From: Ekhidna sp964289745
Lineage (GTDB): Bacteria > Bacteroidota > Bacteroidia > Cytophagales > Cyclobacteriaceae
Assembly: GCA_964289745.1 (NCBI GenBank)
Contig: CAXYMM010000001.1
Coordinates: 310,001-374,000 of the forward strand
Length of the DNA stretch: 64,000 nucleotides
Direction of reading: 5' to 3'
The notes under the pieces were generated by a model. It was not told the DNA's origin, did no database searches, and saw nothing but the letters and a program-made list of their open reading frames with translations. This document shows, in pieces, positions 1-8,640 of this stretch (position 1 is its first letter; each line of letters starts with the position of its first letter). The position numbers and the translations under genes were made by a program.

Positions 1-978
1 TGTATTGATATAGATTCCCATTGGCTCAGCCACACCAATGGCGTAAGAAACCTGAACAAGTACCTCATCTGCTACTCCAGAAGCAACTAGGTTTTTGGCG
101 ATATGTCGAGTGGCATATGCGGCAGATCGATCCACCTTAGACGGGTCCTTTCCGGAAAAGGCTCCACCTCCGTGTGCGCCTTTCCCACCGTATGTATCAA
201 CAATAATTTTTCTTCCAGTAAGCCCTGCATCACCATGTGGACCACCGATCACAAACTTTCCAGTTGGATTAATATGATAGGTAATGTCTTTTGTGAATAA
301 TTTTTGATTGTCCTCGCTCATGCTTGCTTTCACTCGAGGTATCAAAATATTAATGATGTCTTCTTTGATTTTCCGAAGCATTTTGCCTTCTTCATCAAAA
401 TCGTCATGCTGTGTTGAAACGACAACTGCATCTATCCTTTGAGGGTGGTTTTTATCATCATACTCGATGGTTACTTGAGACTTAGCATCTGGCCTCAAGT
501 AAGTCATTTCTTTCCTTTCCTTTCGAATGTTGGCCAGTTCCATCAGTATTTTGTGAGAAATATTCAACGCCAATGGCATGTAATTTTCCGTTTCGTTCGT
601 AGCATAGCCAAACATCATACCTTGGTCACCAGCTCCTTGCTCTTCTTCTGTATCTCTTACTATTCCTTGATTAATATCTGGCGACTGCTCATGAATGACC
701 GAAATTACACCACAAGAGTTACCATCAAACATGTACTCTCCTTTTGTATAGCCAATTTTATTGATTACCTCTCGCGTTATGTTTTGAACATCGATGTATG
801 CTTTGGTTTTTACTTCCCCTGCCAATGCAACAAGTCCTGTCGTTACCATGGTTTCACAGGCAACTTTACTCGTGGGATCAAAGGCAATAAAATGATCGAC
901 GAGTGCATCAGAAATTTGATCCGCTATTTTGTCAGGATGACCTTCACTTACAGATTCTGAGGTAAATAAGTACGGCAT
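1..978 (-). CDS. metK: S-adenosylmethionine synthetase, C-terminus cut by window edge
   Basis: Makes S-adenosylmethionine from methionine and ATP in the cytoplasm. The frame is open from an ATG at 976-978 to base 1, giving 326 codons of a protein that is usually about 420 residues long in this phylum. Visible family signatures are SEGHPDK near residue 10, GAGDQGMMFGYA at about 115-126, and the glycine-rich GGGAFSGKD segment at about 260-270, which belongs to the active site. The start is firm: MPYLFTSESVSEGHPDK is the standard N-terminus. The missing part lies outside the window, so this is a truncation by the window and not a broken gene. It is followed upstream by two more minus-strand genes, but a 56-base gap leaves co-transcription unproven. 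Confidence 0.97.
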   Translation of the reverse strand, partial: MPYLFTSESVSEGHPDKIADQISDALVDHFIAFDPTSKVACETMVTTGLVALAGEVKTKAYIDVQNITREVINKIGYTKGEYMFDGNSCGVISVIHEQSPDINQGIVRDTEEEQGAGDQGMMFGYATNETENYMPLALNISHKILMELANIRKERKEMTYLRPDAKSQVTIEYDDKNHPQRIDAVVVSTQHDDFDEEGKMLRKIKEDIINILIPRVKASMSEDNQKLFTKDITYHINPTGKFVIGGPHGDAGLTGRKIIVDTYGGKGAHGGGAFSGKDPSKVDRSAAYATRHIAKNLVASGVADEVLVQVSYAIGVAEPMGIYINT

Positions 979-1034
979 ATTGGTAGACTATTTGCAATTA
1001 AGGTCGGCAAATTTAGACGAACTTACTCAATCAT

Positions 1035-1745
1035 CTATGGAAACTGACCGAAACTGAAAATAGCAGGGATTTTCTGGATGTCTAGGTTGGTCTTTTCCCA
1101 GATTCTTACAGGTTGGGTGAGGATCATTTCCTTGGCACCTGAAATATCAGCTGAAATACTTAACAATGTATCGGGTCTGCAAGCCGATAAAATATCTTTT
1201 AGCAGCTGAATATTGCGATATGGCGTTTCCATGAAAAGCTGTGTCACACCCTTTTGGGACTCCTTCTCAAGTTCTTTAATTTTCGTTTTTCTATCAAGTT
1301 TATCAATCGGCAGATAACCATGAAAGGTAAACTGTTGACCATTAAAACCTGAGCCGATCAATGCCATTTGAATGGATGAAGCTCCAGGCATGGGCACCAC
1401 ACTTATTCTGGATTGATGTGCGAAAGTTACAGCTAGGTTACCAGGATCTGCTAGGCACGGAAGCCCAGCTTCAGATATAATACCCATGTCATGTCCATTT
1501 CGGATTGGCTCAAAAAGCGGATAGAGGTCATCCCAACTACTTTTTTTGTTTAGTTCTGCAAATTGAAGTTCTTCAATCATTACTCCAGTTTTGAGGCTAC
1601 TTATGAATCTACGCGCACTGCGTACATTTTCTACGAGGTAGTAATTGCATTTTTTTATTATTCCGATTATCGAAGGCGCAATAAAAGAAGCGTCATTCTG
1701 TTTCGATAGATAGGAAGGAAGTAGGTATAATTTTCCGTTCTTCAT
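1035..1745 (-). CDS. RsmI-like SAM-dependent methyltransferase (tetrapyrrole methylase fold)
   Basis: This 236-residue protein belongs to the same superfamily as RsmI, which 2'-O-methylates C1402 of 16S rRNA. The diagnostic SAM-site loop is visible as SEAGLPCLADPG at residues 91-102 (SDAGTPGISDPG in classical RsmI), and VENVRSARRFI at 38-48 matches the family. The N-terminus reads LYLLPSYLS rather than the classical LYxVATPIGNL, and the protein is about 50 residues shorter than RsmI. It is therefore the short paralogue common in Bacteroidota, and its substrate should not be assumed to be C1402. Only 13 bases separate it from the hydrolase gene upstream on the same strand, so the two are probably co-transcribed. 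Confidence 0.8.
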   Translation of the reverse strand: MKNGKLYLLPSYLSKQNDASFIAPSIIGIIKKCNYYLVENVRSARRFISSLKTGVMIEELQFAELNKKSSWDDLYPLFEPIRNGHDMGIISEAGLPCLADPGNLAVTFAHQSRISVVPMPGASSIQMALIGSGFNGQQFTFHGYLPIDKLDRKTKIKELEKESQKGVTQLFMETPYRNIQLLKDILSACRPDTLLSISADISGAKEMILTQPVRIWEKTNLDIQKIPAIFSFGQFP

Positions 1746-1758
1746 CGTTGTATTTGAT

Positions 1759-2532
1759 TTAGTGGTGTTCTTTTTGAAGAAAGGATAAGACGGCTTCTTT
1801 TAATTCGCTGGGTTTTTCGGCATGCACCCAATGTCCAGCATCTTCGATAGTAACAAATTCACTATTTGGAAAAGCGGACTGAATAGCTTTTCGGTCGCTT
1901 TCTAGAATATAGTCGGAATTACTACCTGCAACAAACAAACTTGAGCCTTCGAAGGTTGCACTTGGGTTTGGATTAGACCCAATTTCATTGGCCGCTTTTT
2001 CAATAGCGGCTATGTTCAGTTTCCATTGGAAATTCCCCTCAGATGAGCGATAAAGATTTTTAAGAATGAATTGTCGAATTCCAAAATTTGAAATAACGCC
2101 CGAGAGTTGATCATCGGCTTCTTTTCTACTTTTTATTTGATCAAGTTTGACAGATTTAAAACCCTCAAAAATTTGCTGATGGTGAGGGGGGTAATATTTA
2201 GGAGCAATATCAACGACCACTAATTTTTTAATTTTCTTTGGAAACTTGGTGGCAAATGCCATCGCAACCTTTCCACCCATCGAGTGACCTATCATATTGG
2301 TTTTTGTAAGTCCTTCGTTTTGCATTAATTTAGAGATATCTTCTACCATGAGGTCGTAGCTAAAAGCATCACTGTGTGGAGACTTTCCGTGATTCCGAAG
2401 ATCTGCAAGGTATACTTTAAATTTTTCTGAAAACGTTTTTCCAAGTGTTTGCCAATTATCAGAAGACCCAAATACGCCATGTAGAATTATGAGCGGTTCA
2501 CCCTCACCAAATGTTCTAAAGTGTAGTTTCAA
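1759..2532 (-). CDS. Alpha/beta-fold hydrolase (YbfF-like esterase)
   Basis: A 257-residue soluble alpha/beta hydrolase. The oxyanion region is HGVFGSSDNW at 18-27. The nucleophile elbow is GHSMGG with Ser84, the acid is probably Asp207 in GSNSDY, and the base is His234 in DAGHWVHAEKP. This matches the YbfF-type esterase family (short acyl esters or acyl-CoA), whose physiological substrates are generally unclear. It heads a two-gene minus-strand unit with the RsmI-like gene. Its start lies 47 bases from the divergent AGCS symporter start, so the promoters of both genes must be packed in that gap. Confidence 0.85.
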   Translation of the reverse strand: MKLHFRTFGEGEPLIILHGVFGSSDNWQTLGKTFSEKFKVYLADLRNHGKSPHSDAFSYDLMVEDISKLMQNEGLTKTNMIGHSMGGKVAMAFATKFPKKIKKLVVVDIAPKYYPPHHQQIFEGFKSVKLDQIKSRKEADDQLSGVISNFGIRQFILKNLYRSSEGNFQWKLNIAAIEKAANEIGSNPNPSATFEGSSLFVAGSNSDYILESDRKAIQSAFPNSEFVTIEDAGHWVHAEKPSELKEAVLSFLQKEHH

Positions 2533-2579
2533 GTGTTTTCCTTTATTAGGTTTAAATATACATACTACCTTCGTCCGCC

Positions 2580-3938
2580 ATGATGAGTTCCTTGAGTACT
2601 TTTTTAAATGAGGCGGTCAAATTTATTTGGGGACCTCCCCTTTTAATTCTACTATTGGGAGGAGGCTGCTTTCTGCTCTTTTATTCACGCTTTTTGCCTT
2701 TCAGGTATTTGAAGCATGGGATTAAAGTTCTTCTTGGAAAATATGACGACCCAAACGATCCAGGAGATATCAATCACTTTGAAGCACTTTCTGGAGCACT
2801 TGCAGCAACGATTGGAATGGGTAATATTAGTGGCGTATCCTTAGCCATTTCGGCCGGTGGTCCTGGTGCATTATTCTGGATGTGGATTAGCGCATTTTTA
2901 GGGATGGCAACTAAATTTTTTACTTGCACGCTCGCCGTTTTATACAGAGGGAAAGATTCTGAAGGAAATATCCAGGGAGGACCTATGTATTATATAAGGG
3001 AAGGGCTTGAGAAAAAGTGGCTGTGGCTGGCTACTTTTTTTTGTGTTGCCGGATTTTTCGGAGCCACACCCGTATTCCAAACGAATCAAATGGTTCAGGT
3101 TTTTAAAAGTGTTGTATTGATACCAAATGGAGTGCAGGACTCTTTCTCATTAGACCTTATTATCGGCTTAGTGATTGCTGGACTTGTCGCACTCGTGATA
3201 GTGGGAGGCGTCAAAAGAATAGGTAGTGTTGCATCTAAGCTTGTCCCCAGCATGGTTGTAGTCTATGTTATATCTGTTGTAATCATCATGATTTTAAATC
3301 TAGATCAGGTAGGAAGCTCTTTTGCTTTGATAATCTCAGATGCCTTCACTGCGAAAGCTACACTTGGAGGAGCAGTCGGAACAATCGCCATAGAAGGCTC
3401 GAGAAGAGCAGCTTTTTCCAATGAAGCTGGAATCGGCATGGCTCCAATGATGCATGGAGCAGCTAAGACGAACGAGCCTGTAAGAGAAGGGCTGGTTGCT
3501 ATGCTAGGTCCGGCAATCGACACCATTATTGTTTGTACAATGACAGGTGTCTGTATTCTTGTTACGGGTGTGTGGAACAGCGGAGAAGAAGACGGTATTT
3601 TACTCACAGCAAATGCCTTTTCACATTCTTTATTAGGGTTTGGTTCTTACATTTTGATGGCATGCGTCATGATTTTTGCCATTACTACCATTTTTGGATT
3701 GGCATATTACGGGCAAAAATGTCTCTCCTATCTGATCGGCGCAAAATACGGTAAGTATTTTCACTATTGGTATATCACACTGGTGGTCGCAGGTGCCGTA
3801 GCATCTTTGACCGACGTGGTGAATTTAGTATTTATTGCATATGGTATAATGGCGATACCAACTATGATTTCAACTATTCTGTTAGCTCCCCGAGTAATGA
3901 ACGCCGCTAAAGCTTACTTTAATAATGTTGCTCGATAA
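2580..3938 (+). CDS. Alanine/glycine:cation symporter (AGCS family)
   Basis: A 452-residue polytopic inner-membrane protein with about ten hydrophobic segments. The AGCS signature is visible at about 78-95 (TIGMGNISGVSLAISAGGPG), followed by GGPMYYI at about 133-139 and the conserved FSNEAGIGMAP segment at about 280. The family imports alanine or glycine with sodium, or sometimes protons. The start could be the ATG at 2580 or the one directly after it at 2583; both give practically the same protein. It stands alone between a divergent hydrolase and trkA. Confidence 0.9.
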   Translation: MMSSLSTFLNEAVKFIWGPPLLILLLGGGCFLLFYSRFLPFRYLKHGIKVLLGKYDDPNDPGDINHFEALSGALAATIGMGNISGVSLAISAGGPGALFWMWISAFLGMATKFFTCTLAVLYRGKDSEGNIQGGPMYYIREGLEKKWLWLATFFCVAGFFGATPVFQTNQMVQVFKSVVLIPNGVQDSFSLDLIIGLVIAGLVALVIVGGVKRIGSVASKLVPSMVVVYVISVVIIMILNLDQVGSSFALIISDAFTAKATLGGAVGTIAIEGSRRAAFSNEAGIGMAPMMHGAAKTNEPVREGLVAMLGPAIDTIIVCTMTGVCILVTGVWNSGEEDGILLTANAFSHSLLGFGSYILMACVMIFAITTIFGLAYYGQKCLSYLIGAKYGKYFHYWYITLVVAGAVASLTDVVNLVFIAYGIMAIPTMISTILLAPRVMNAAKAYFNNVAR

Positions 3939-3990
3939 TTTGGATTACCAGTATGAAGTTACAATATCTTTGCGCCCATCTTAATTAGCG

Positions 3991-5331
3991 ATGAGAATTG
4001 TAATAGCTGGTGCTGGTGAGATGGGATTCCATCTTGCGAAATTATTGGTCGCAGAAGAGCAAGATATCATTATCATAGATTCGGATGCTGGGGTATTGGA
4101 ATACGTGGCACAACATCTGGATGTTGGAACTGTCAAAGGATCTTCGACTTCTCCGCGTGTTCTGAAAGAAGCCAACATTGCCAAAGCAGATTTGCTCATA
4201 GCGGTTACCTCCATTCAGGAAGTGAATATTACCACATGCATTCTCGGTAAAAGCCTTGGAGCTAAGAAAACAATCGCTAGAATTTCAAGCAACGAATTAT
4301 TGGCTACCCGTAAAGAGCTTAATTTGAGTGGGGTAGGGATAGATGAAATTATATCGCCAGCTTCATTGGCGGCAAAAGAGATAAAGAGGTTACTGAAGCA
4401 AACAGCCCTGACCGATACATTTGAATTTGAAAAAGGCATGCTTTCGCTTATCGGGATTACGGTTGACCAAAAATCTGAACTTTATGATAAAACGCTAACC
4501 GAAACAGCATACTTAAATCCAGATCATAACTTTACTACGGTTGCAATTCTCCGAGATAATAAGACCATCATTCCTTACGGAGAAAACCGATTTAAAGAAG
4601 GAGACCATGCATACTTCATTGCTCAACCTGATGGTGTAGAGCGAGTAACAGCACTAGCTGGAAAAGAAAGCATTGAGATTAAAAACGTAATGATCTTAGG
4701 TGCTAGCAAGGTAGGGATAAACACGGCCAAGACACTCAGCAAGAAGTATAATATCAAACTCATTGAGGCAGACAAAGAAAAGTGTCTAGAACTTGTAGAT
4801 GAGCTGCCAGACACCATGATTATAAATGGAGACGGACGGGATATTACCCTATTGAAAGAGGAAAGCATTGAACGAATGGATGCATTTGTAGCATTGACAG
4901 AAAACTCCGAAACCAACATTATGGCATCTTTGCTTGCCAAAAAAACAGGTGTAAAGAAGACAATAGCCCTAGTCGAAAATGTGGATTACATCCATTTATC
5001 GCAAAGTATAGGGATTGATACCCTCATCAATAAAAAACTCATTGCGGCAAGTTTCATTTTCAGGTATATACGAAAAGGAGAAGTACTAAATATTGCTAGT
5101 ATTCATGGGGTGGAGGCAGAGATTTTGGAGTTCGAGCTAAGTGACAGCAGTAAGGTTCTTAATAAGCAACTTAAAGACCTGGACTTTCCTAAAACAGCCA
5201 TTGTTGGCGGGGTGATTAGAAAGGGAGAAGGAATAGCGGTAAGAGGAGACTTTGAGTTTCAATCAAAGGATCGTGTAGTAGTACTCTCTCGACAAGAATG
5301 CATCCGAAAGGTCGAGAACTTCTTCAAATGA
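3991..5331 (+). CDS. trkA: Trk potassium uptake peripheral subunit TrkA
   Basis: Cytoplasmic NAD-binding regulator of the TrkH potassium channel. The 446 residues contain two Rossmann RCK-N domains, each followed by a TrkA-C domain. The first begins IVIAGAGEMGFHLAKLL with a GxGxxG loop at about 6-11. The second begins VMILGASKVGINTAKTL at about 232. The duplicated arrangement and length match E. coli TrkA (458). The stop codon overlaps the start of trkH as ATGA, so the two subunits are translationally coupled. Confidence 0.95.
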   Translation: MRIVIAGAGEMGFHLAKLLVAEEQDIIIIDSDAGVLEYVAQHLDVGTVKGSSTSPRVLKEANIAKADLLIAVTSIQEVNITTCILGKSLGAKKTIARISSNELLATRKELNLSGVGIDEIISPASLAAKEIKRLLKQTALTDTFEFEKGMLSLIGITVDQKSELYDKTLTETAYLNPDHNFTTVAILRDNKTIIPYGENRFKEGDHAYFIAQPDGVERVTALAGKESIEIKNVMILGASKVGINTAKTLSKKYNIKLIEADKEKCLELVDELPDTMIINGDGRDITLLKEESIERMDAFVALTENSETNIMASLLAKKTGVKKTIALVENVDYIHLSQSIGIDTLINKKLIAASFIFRYIRKGEVLNIASIHGVEAEILEFELSDSSKVLNKQLKDLDFPKTAIVGGVIRKGEGIAVRGDFEFQSKDRVVVLSRQECIRKVENFFK

Positions 5332-6785
5332 ATTTCAATTTCAAGATCATTCTCAAAGTACTGAGTATTCTTCTATTTATTAATGGAGTCTTTATGTTGC
5401 TTTGTTTGCCTTTTAGTTTTTATTATGGCAGGGGTGATAGCTATGCATTACTTTTATCATCAGGAATTACTTCTGCTGTAGGTGCCTCTCTCTTCTTGCT
5501 AACAAGAAAAAATGTCAACAACGATCTGAAAAAGAAAGAGGGATACTTAATTGTGACTTTTGGTTGGCTCGTCATGTCTTTTTTCGGTTCATTGCCTTAT
5601 ATCTTGAGTGGGACGATTCCTGATATTACCAATGCTTTTTTCGAAACGCTTTCAGGGTTTTCCACCACTGGGGCAAGTGTGCTTACGGACATCGAGTCCG
5701 TAGATAAAGGAATTCTTTTTTGGAGAAGCCTCACCCAATGGATTGGAGGAATGGGCATCATTGTTTTAACGGTCGCTATCCTTCCACTTTTAAGGATAGG
5801 AGGCATGCAGCTTTTTGTGGCAGAAGCACCGGGAATTTCACCCGATAAGCTAGCACCTAGAATCAAAGAAACCGCCAAACGATTATGGATTATTTATTGT
5901 GGCTTGACAGGGTTAGAGCTTATCCTGCTTTGGATTGGAGGAATGACCTTCTTCGATGCCTTTAACCACAGCCTTACGACGATGGCCACGGGTGGGTTCT
6001 CGACCAAAAATGCCAGTGTGGCCTATTATCACGATCCTTTCATTCAATACGTGATTATCATATTCATGTTTTTGGCTGGAACCAACTTCACCATGACCTA
6101 TTTTGGATTACACGGTCAGTTCAAAAAGATCATTCAAAATGAAGAGTTCAGGTTTTATTTTTTTTTCTGTCTATTTATTTCTATTCTGGTCGGGCTTATT
6201 ATTTTCAGCCTAGGTCATGATACGCTGGAGAAGTCGATCAGAGACGCATTGTTTCAAGTAGTTTCGTTGGTTACAACTACTGGCTTTGTAACACATGATT
6301 ACACTTCGTGGACTTCTTTCGTTACGGTTTTATTCTTCTTGCTCATGTTTGCTGGCGGCTCAGCAGGATCAACTGCTGGCGGTGTGAAACTGGTTAGGCA
6401 TATTCTTTTGATCAAGAATTCATTTCAAGAGTTAAAGAGAATTTTACATCCAGCAGCAATCATACCTGTACGATTTAATGGTAAAACGGTAAATAGAGAC
6501 ATTGCATTCAATGTCTTGGCTTTTATAATGATTTACATTTTGATATTATGTTTTGGCGCTGTAGCCGTTTCGTCTTTCGGTATAGACTTCAATACCTCTT
6601 TGGGAGCGGTGGCTACAACACTGGGTAACATTGGTCCTGGTATAGGGGACGTTGGCCCCATAGATAACTTTGCTCACTTGCCAATAGGAGTAAAATGGAT
6701 TCTATCCTTTTTGATGCTGGTGGGAAGACTAGAGCTTTTTACAGTCTTGGTTTTATTTACACCATATTTCTGGAAGAAAGTATGA
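5328..6785 (+). CDS. trkH: Trk potassium uptake transmembrane subunit TrkH
   Basis: Potassium-conducting membrane subunit, 485 residues from the ATG at 5328. An in-frame ATG at 5298 lies inside trkA, but the 5328 start forms the usual ATGA overlap with the trkA stop and gives the normal N-terminus MNFNFKIILKVL, so I prefer it. Selectivity-filter-like loops of the four pseudo-repeats can be seen, for example TTGASVLTDIES, TMATGGFSTKNAS, TTTGFVTHDY and TTLGNIGPGIG. The carboxy end has the short VGRLELFTVLVLF segment typical of TrkH/KtrB. Acts with TrkA in potassium homeostasis. Confidence 0.94.
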   Translation: MNFNFKIILKVLSILLFINGVFMLLCLPFSFYYGRGDSYALLLSSGITSAVGASLFLLTRKNVNNDLKKKEGYLIVTFGWLVMSFFGSLPYILSGTIPDITNAFFETLSGFSTTGASVLTDIESVDKGILFWRSLTQWIGGMGIIVLTVAILPLLRIGGMQLFVAEAPGISPDKLAPRIKETAKRLWIIYCGLTGLELILLWIGGMTFFDAFNHSLTTMATGGFSTKNASVAYYHDPFIQYVIIIFMFLAGTNFTMTYFGLHGQFKKIIQNEEFRFYFFFCLFISILVGLIIFSLGHDTLEKSIRDALFQVVSLVTTTGFVTHDYTSWTSFVTVLFFLLMFAGGSAGSTAGGVKLVRHILLIKNSFQELKRILHPAAIIPVRFNGKTVNRDIAFNVLAFIMIYILILCFGAVAVSSFGIDFNTSLGAVATTLGNIGPGIGDVGPIDNFAHLPIGVKWILSFLMLVGRLELFTVLVLFTPYFWKKV

Positions 6786-6830
6786 GTTTTAAAAGGATTA
6801 AATCATCTTTGGGATACTTAAGCTTTTGAA

Positions 6831-7928
6831 ATGAATTTTCTAGGATATATTATCTGGACCTTCGATCCAGCCCTTTTCTCTCTCTCTTTTACAGACTATG
6901 CTCCAAGGTGGTATGGGGTGCTTTTTGCGTTGGGATTCATTATTTCGCAGCAAGTTCTTTTCTGGATGTTTAGGTCAGAAGGAAAACCCGAAAAAGATGT
7001 AGAAAAACTAACCACCTATATGGTAGTGGCCACAATAGTTGGAGCTCGCTTGGGTCATTGTCTTTTTTACGACCCTGCATATTATTTAAGTAATCCCATC
7101 GAAATCTTAAAGGTATGGGAGGGCGGTCTCGCCAGTCATGGCGGATTACTCGGCATACTGGTCACTATTTATCTTTTTTGCAAAAAGTACAAGTATCAAT
7201 ACCTATGGATTTTGGATAGAATGGTTATTGTATCGGCACTCACTGGAGCGCTCATTCGAACGGGCAACCTTGCCAACTCTGAAATGGAAGGAACACTTAC
7301 TCACTCAAACTTTGGAATCGTATACGCCCGAGCTACTCACGATGTTCTTAATTACGATAAAGAAAAGGTTGAATCAGTAGATTTTTCTAAAGGAGGGCAG
7401 ATGACAAGTGATGTTAGTGGAATAGTCCCGATTACGGCTTCAATAGAATACAAAAGAGGCTTTGACTTTGGAGTAGATGAAAAACTCTTTTTAGAAAGTG
7501 TAGTTCGCAGATCGTTGCTTCGATATAACAGGGTGATACAGCATGTAAGCCTCGGTGAGGAGCCTCTTAAGTATAATTCCTATCAAAGAGACGGACGCTG
7601 GTATGTGGATATTTATATGCTTGGAAAAGTTCGCCATGCAGGACAAATGTATGAAGCTATTTATTGCTTATTGCTCACGATTGTGCTTTTATGGCTATGG
7701 TACAAAAGAAGGGATGTCTTACCTCAAGGGTTTAACTTCTCACTTTTTATGATCATATTATGGTCGGCTCGTTTTATAGATGAGTTCTTCAAAATGAACC
7801 AAGAAAAATTTGAAGATGACTTAGTACTCAATATGGGCCAAATACTAAGTATGCCTTTAACCATCGTAGGAATCGTGACAATGATTTGGGTATATCGAAG
7901 AGGAAAGAAAATGAGCGATAAGGAATAA
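6831..7928 (+). CDS. lgt: Prolipoprotein diacylglyceryl transferase
   Basis: Inner-membrane enzyme that transfers diacylglycerol from phosphatidylglycerol to the lipobox cysteine of prolipoproteins. The 365 residues exceed E. coli Lgt (291). The extra length is a soluble insert at about 170-245 between conserved membrane blocks, which is usual in Bacteroidota. Family motifs are GARLGHCLFYDP, GGLASHGGLLGI (essential His), RTGNLANSEMEGT (Arg and Asn) and WSARFIDEFFK (Arg and Glu). A hairpin terminator follows directly at 7938-7964. The next gene encodes a lipoprotein, a likely substrate class. Confidence 0.95.
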   Translation: MNFLGYIIWTFDPALFSLSFTDYAPRWYGVLFALGFIISQQVLFWMFRSEGKPEKDVEKLTTYMVVATIVGARLGHCLFYDPAYYLSNPIEILKVWEGGLASHGGLLGILVTIYLFCKKYKYQYLWILDRMVIVSALTGALIRTGNLANSEMEGTLTHSNFGIVYARATHDVLNYDKEKVESVDFSKGGQMTSDVSGIVPITASIEYKRGFDFGVDEKLFLESVVRRSLLRYNRVIQHVSLGEEPLKYNSYQRDGRWYVDIYMLGKVRHAGQMYEAIYCLLLTIVLLWLWYKRRDVLPQGFNFSLFMIILWSARFIDEFFKMNQEKFEDDLVLNMGQILSMPLTIVGIVTMIWVYRRGKKMSDKE

Positions 7929-7937
7929 AGGGATAAA

Positions 7938-7964
7938 AAAAGAGTCCTTAGTAGGACTCTTTTC
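7938..7964. terminator. Intrinsic terminator after lgt, probably bidirectional
   Basis: Perfect inverted repeat AGAGTCCT-TAGT-AGGACTCT at 7942-7961, flanked by an A run on the left and TTTT on the right. The A/T flanks let it work for lgt (plus) and for the convergent small lipoprotein gene (minus). The same arms recur at 15009-15032. Confidence 0.85.
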
Positions 7965-7985
7965 TGTTTTAAAATCAGGAAATTT

Positions 7986-8234
7986 TTATTCCTCTACTTC
8001 TTCAGCAGCCTCCTCAGACAAATCTTCGGCTGCCGTAGCCAAAGAATCTGCAGTTACTTCTAGTGAGTCTACACCCACCTCCACAGTGTCAGATATTTCA
8101 TCTATCCCTTCTTTGGCTGCATCAACAGATTCGGTAGCTGGTTCTTCTGCGGCCTCTTCAGTAGACCCAGAGGAAGATGATGTGCAAGCACCTAGGAATG
8201 CCACCATCGCTAATAAAAATAATACTTTCTTCAT
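7986..8234 (-). CDS. Small acidic lipoprotein
   Basis: An 82-residue protein with a clear lipoprotein signal: MKKVLFLLAMVAFLGAC with Cys17 as the acylation site. After it comes a Ser-rich linker and then a strongly acidic Ala/Glu/Asp/Ser stretch to the end, which looks disordered or helical. There is no recognisable catalytic domain. It is probably anchored in the outer membrane or the periplasmic face after processing by Lgt, whose gene lies convergent 57 bases away. A 14-base perfect palindrome sits 8 bases upstream of its start codon. Confidence 0.7.
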   Translation of the reverse strand: MKKVLFLLAMVAFLGACTSSSSGSTEEAAEEPATESVDAAKEGIDEISDTVEVGVDSLEVTADSLATAAEDLSEEAAEEVEE

Positions 8235-8241
8235 TTTTGGT

Positions 8242-8255
8242 CAAGTTTAAACTTG
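8242..8255. promoter_or_regulatory. 14-base palindrome upstream of the small lipoprotein
   Basis: CAAGTTTAAACTTG is a perfect palindrome just upstream of the lipoprotein start at 8234. It could be an operator for a dimeric regulator or part of the 5' leader. A TATATTTG box on the plus strand (8272-8279) matches the Bacteroidota -7 consensus TAnnTTTG, but no clear plus-strand gene follows it. No function can be assigned. Confidence 0.35.
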
Positions 8256-8640
8256 CGTCAAAAATAGGTTTATATTTGATTTATGCAAATCAGAAAGAAG
8301 CTGAATAAGAAATATATTGTTTTTTTATAAAAAAAAGCAAAAAATATTTTGTTTTAAGAGCATTTTCAGGTTGCTTCAAATGTCTTTCAACCAATTTTCC
8401 AAAAAGTGTATTCTTTGTTTTGATAAGGTAAACTCCTGATTTTAGGAAATTCAACCTGATGAATTAAGTTTAAAAGCGACAAAATGAGAATTGGAGCAAC
8501 TGTACTAAAGGCTTGAAAAAAGAAATAGCATTTATTTTTAATAAAGATCGAATGGAAGAATTGAAAATGATCCAATCAAAAATTAAAGAGTGGGTTGAAA
8601 AACACAAAGGTTATGAAGAAGACCTTATTTGAAGTTTTTT
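8256..8640. other. AT-rich spacer with a possible 39-codon gene remnant
   Basis: This 385-base spacer has no convincing full gene. A plus-strand reading frame at 8513-8632 with a TTG start would encode a 39-residue charged helical peptide ending KHKGYEEDLI. It looks more like the tail of a lost gene than an independent one. The minus-strand frame over the same bases (8387-8575) is low-complexity and not credible. Confidence 0.35.

Noticed and set aside
439..960. 173-residue plus-strand frame
   Set aside because: It lies wholly opposite metK, whose motifs are unmistakable. It is a shadow.
1035..1745. Assigning classical RsmI (16S C1402) function
   Set aside because: N-terminal motif and length differ from RsmI. 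Only the family is safe.
5298..5327. Upstream start for trkH inside trkA
   Set aside because: The ATGA overlap at 5328 is the typical coupling, and the earlier residues (MHPKGRELLQ) match no TrkH N-terminus.
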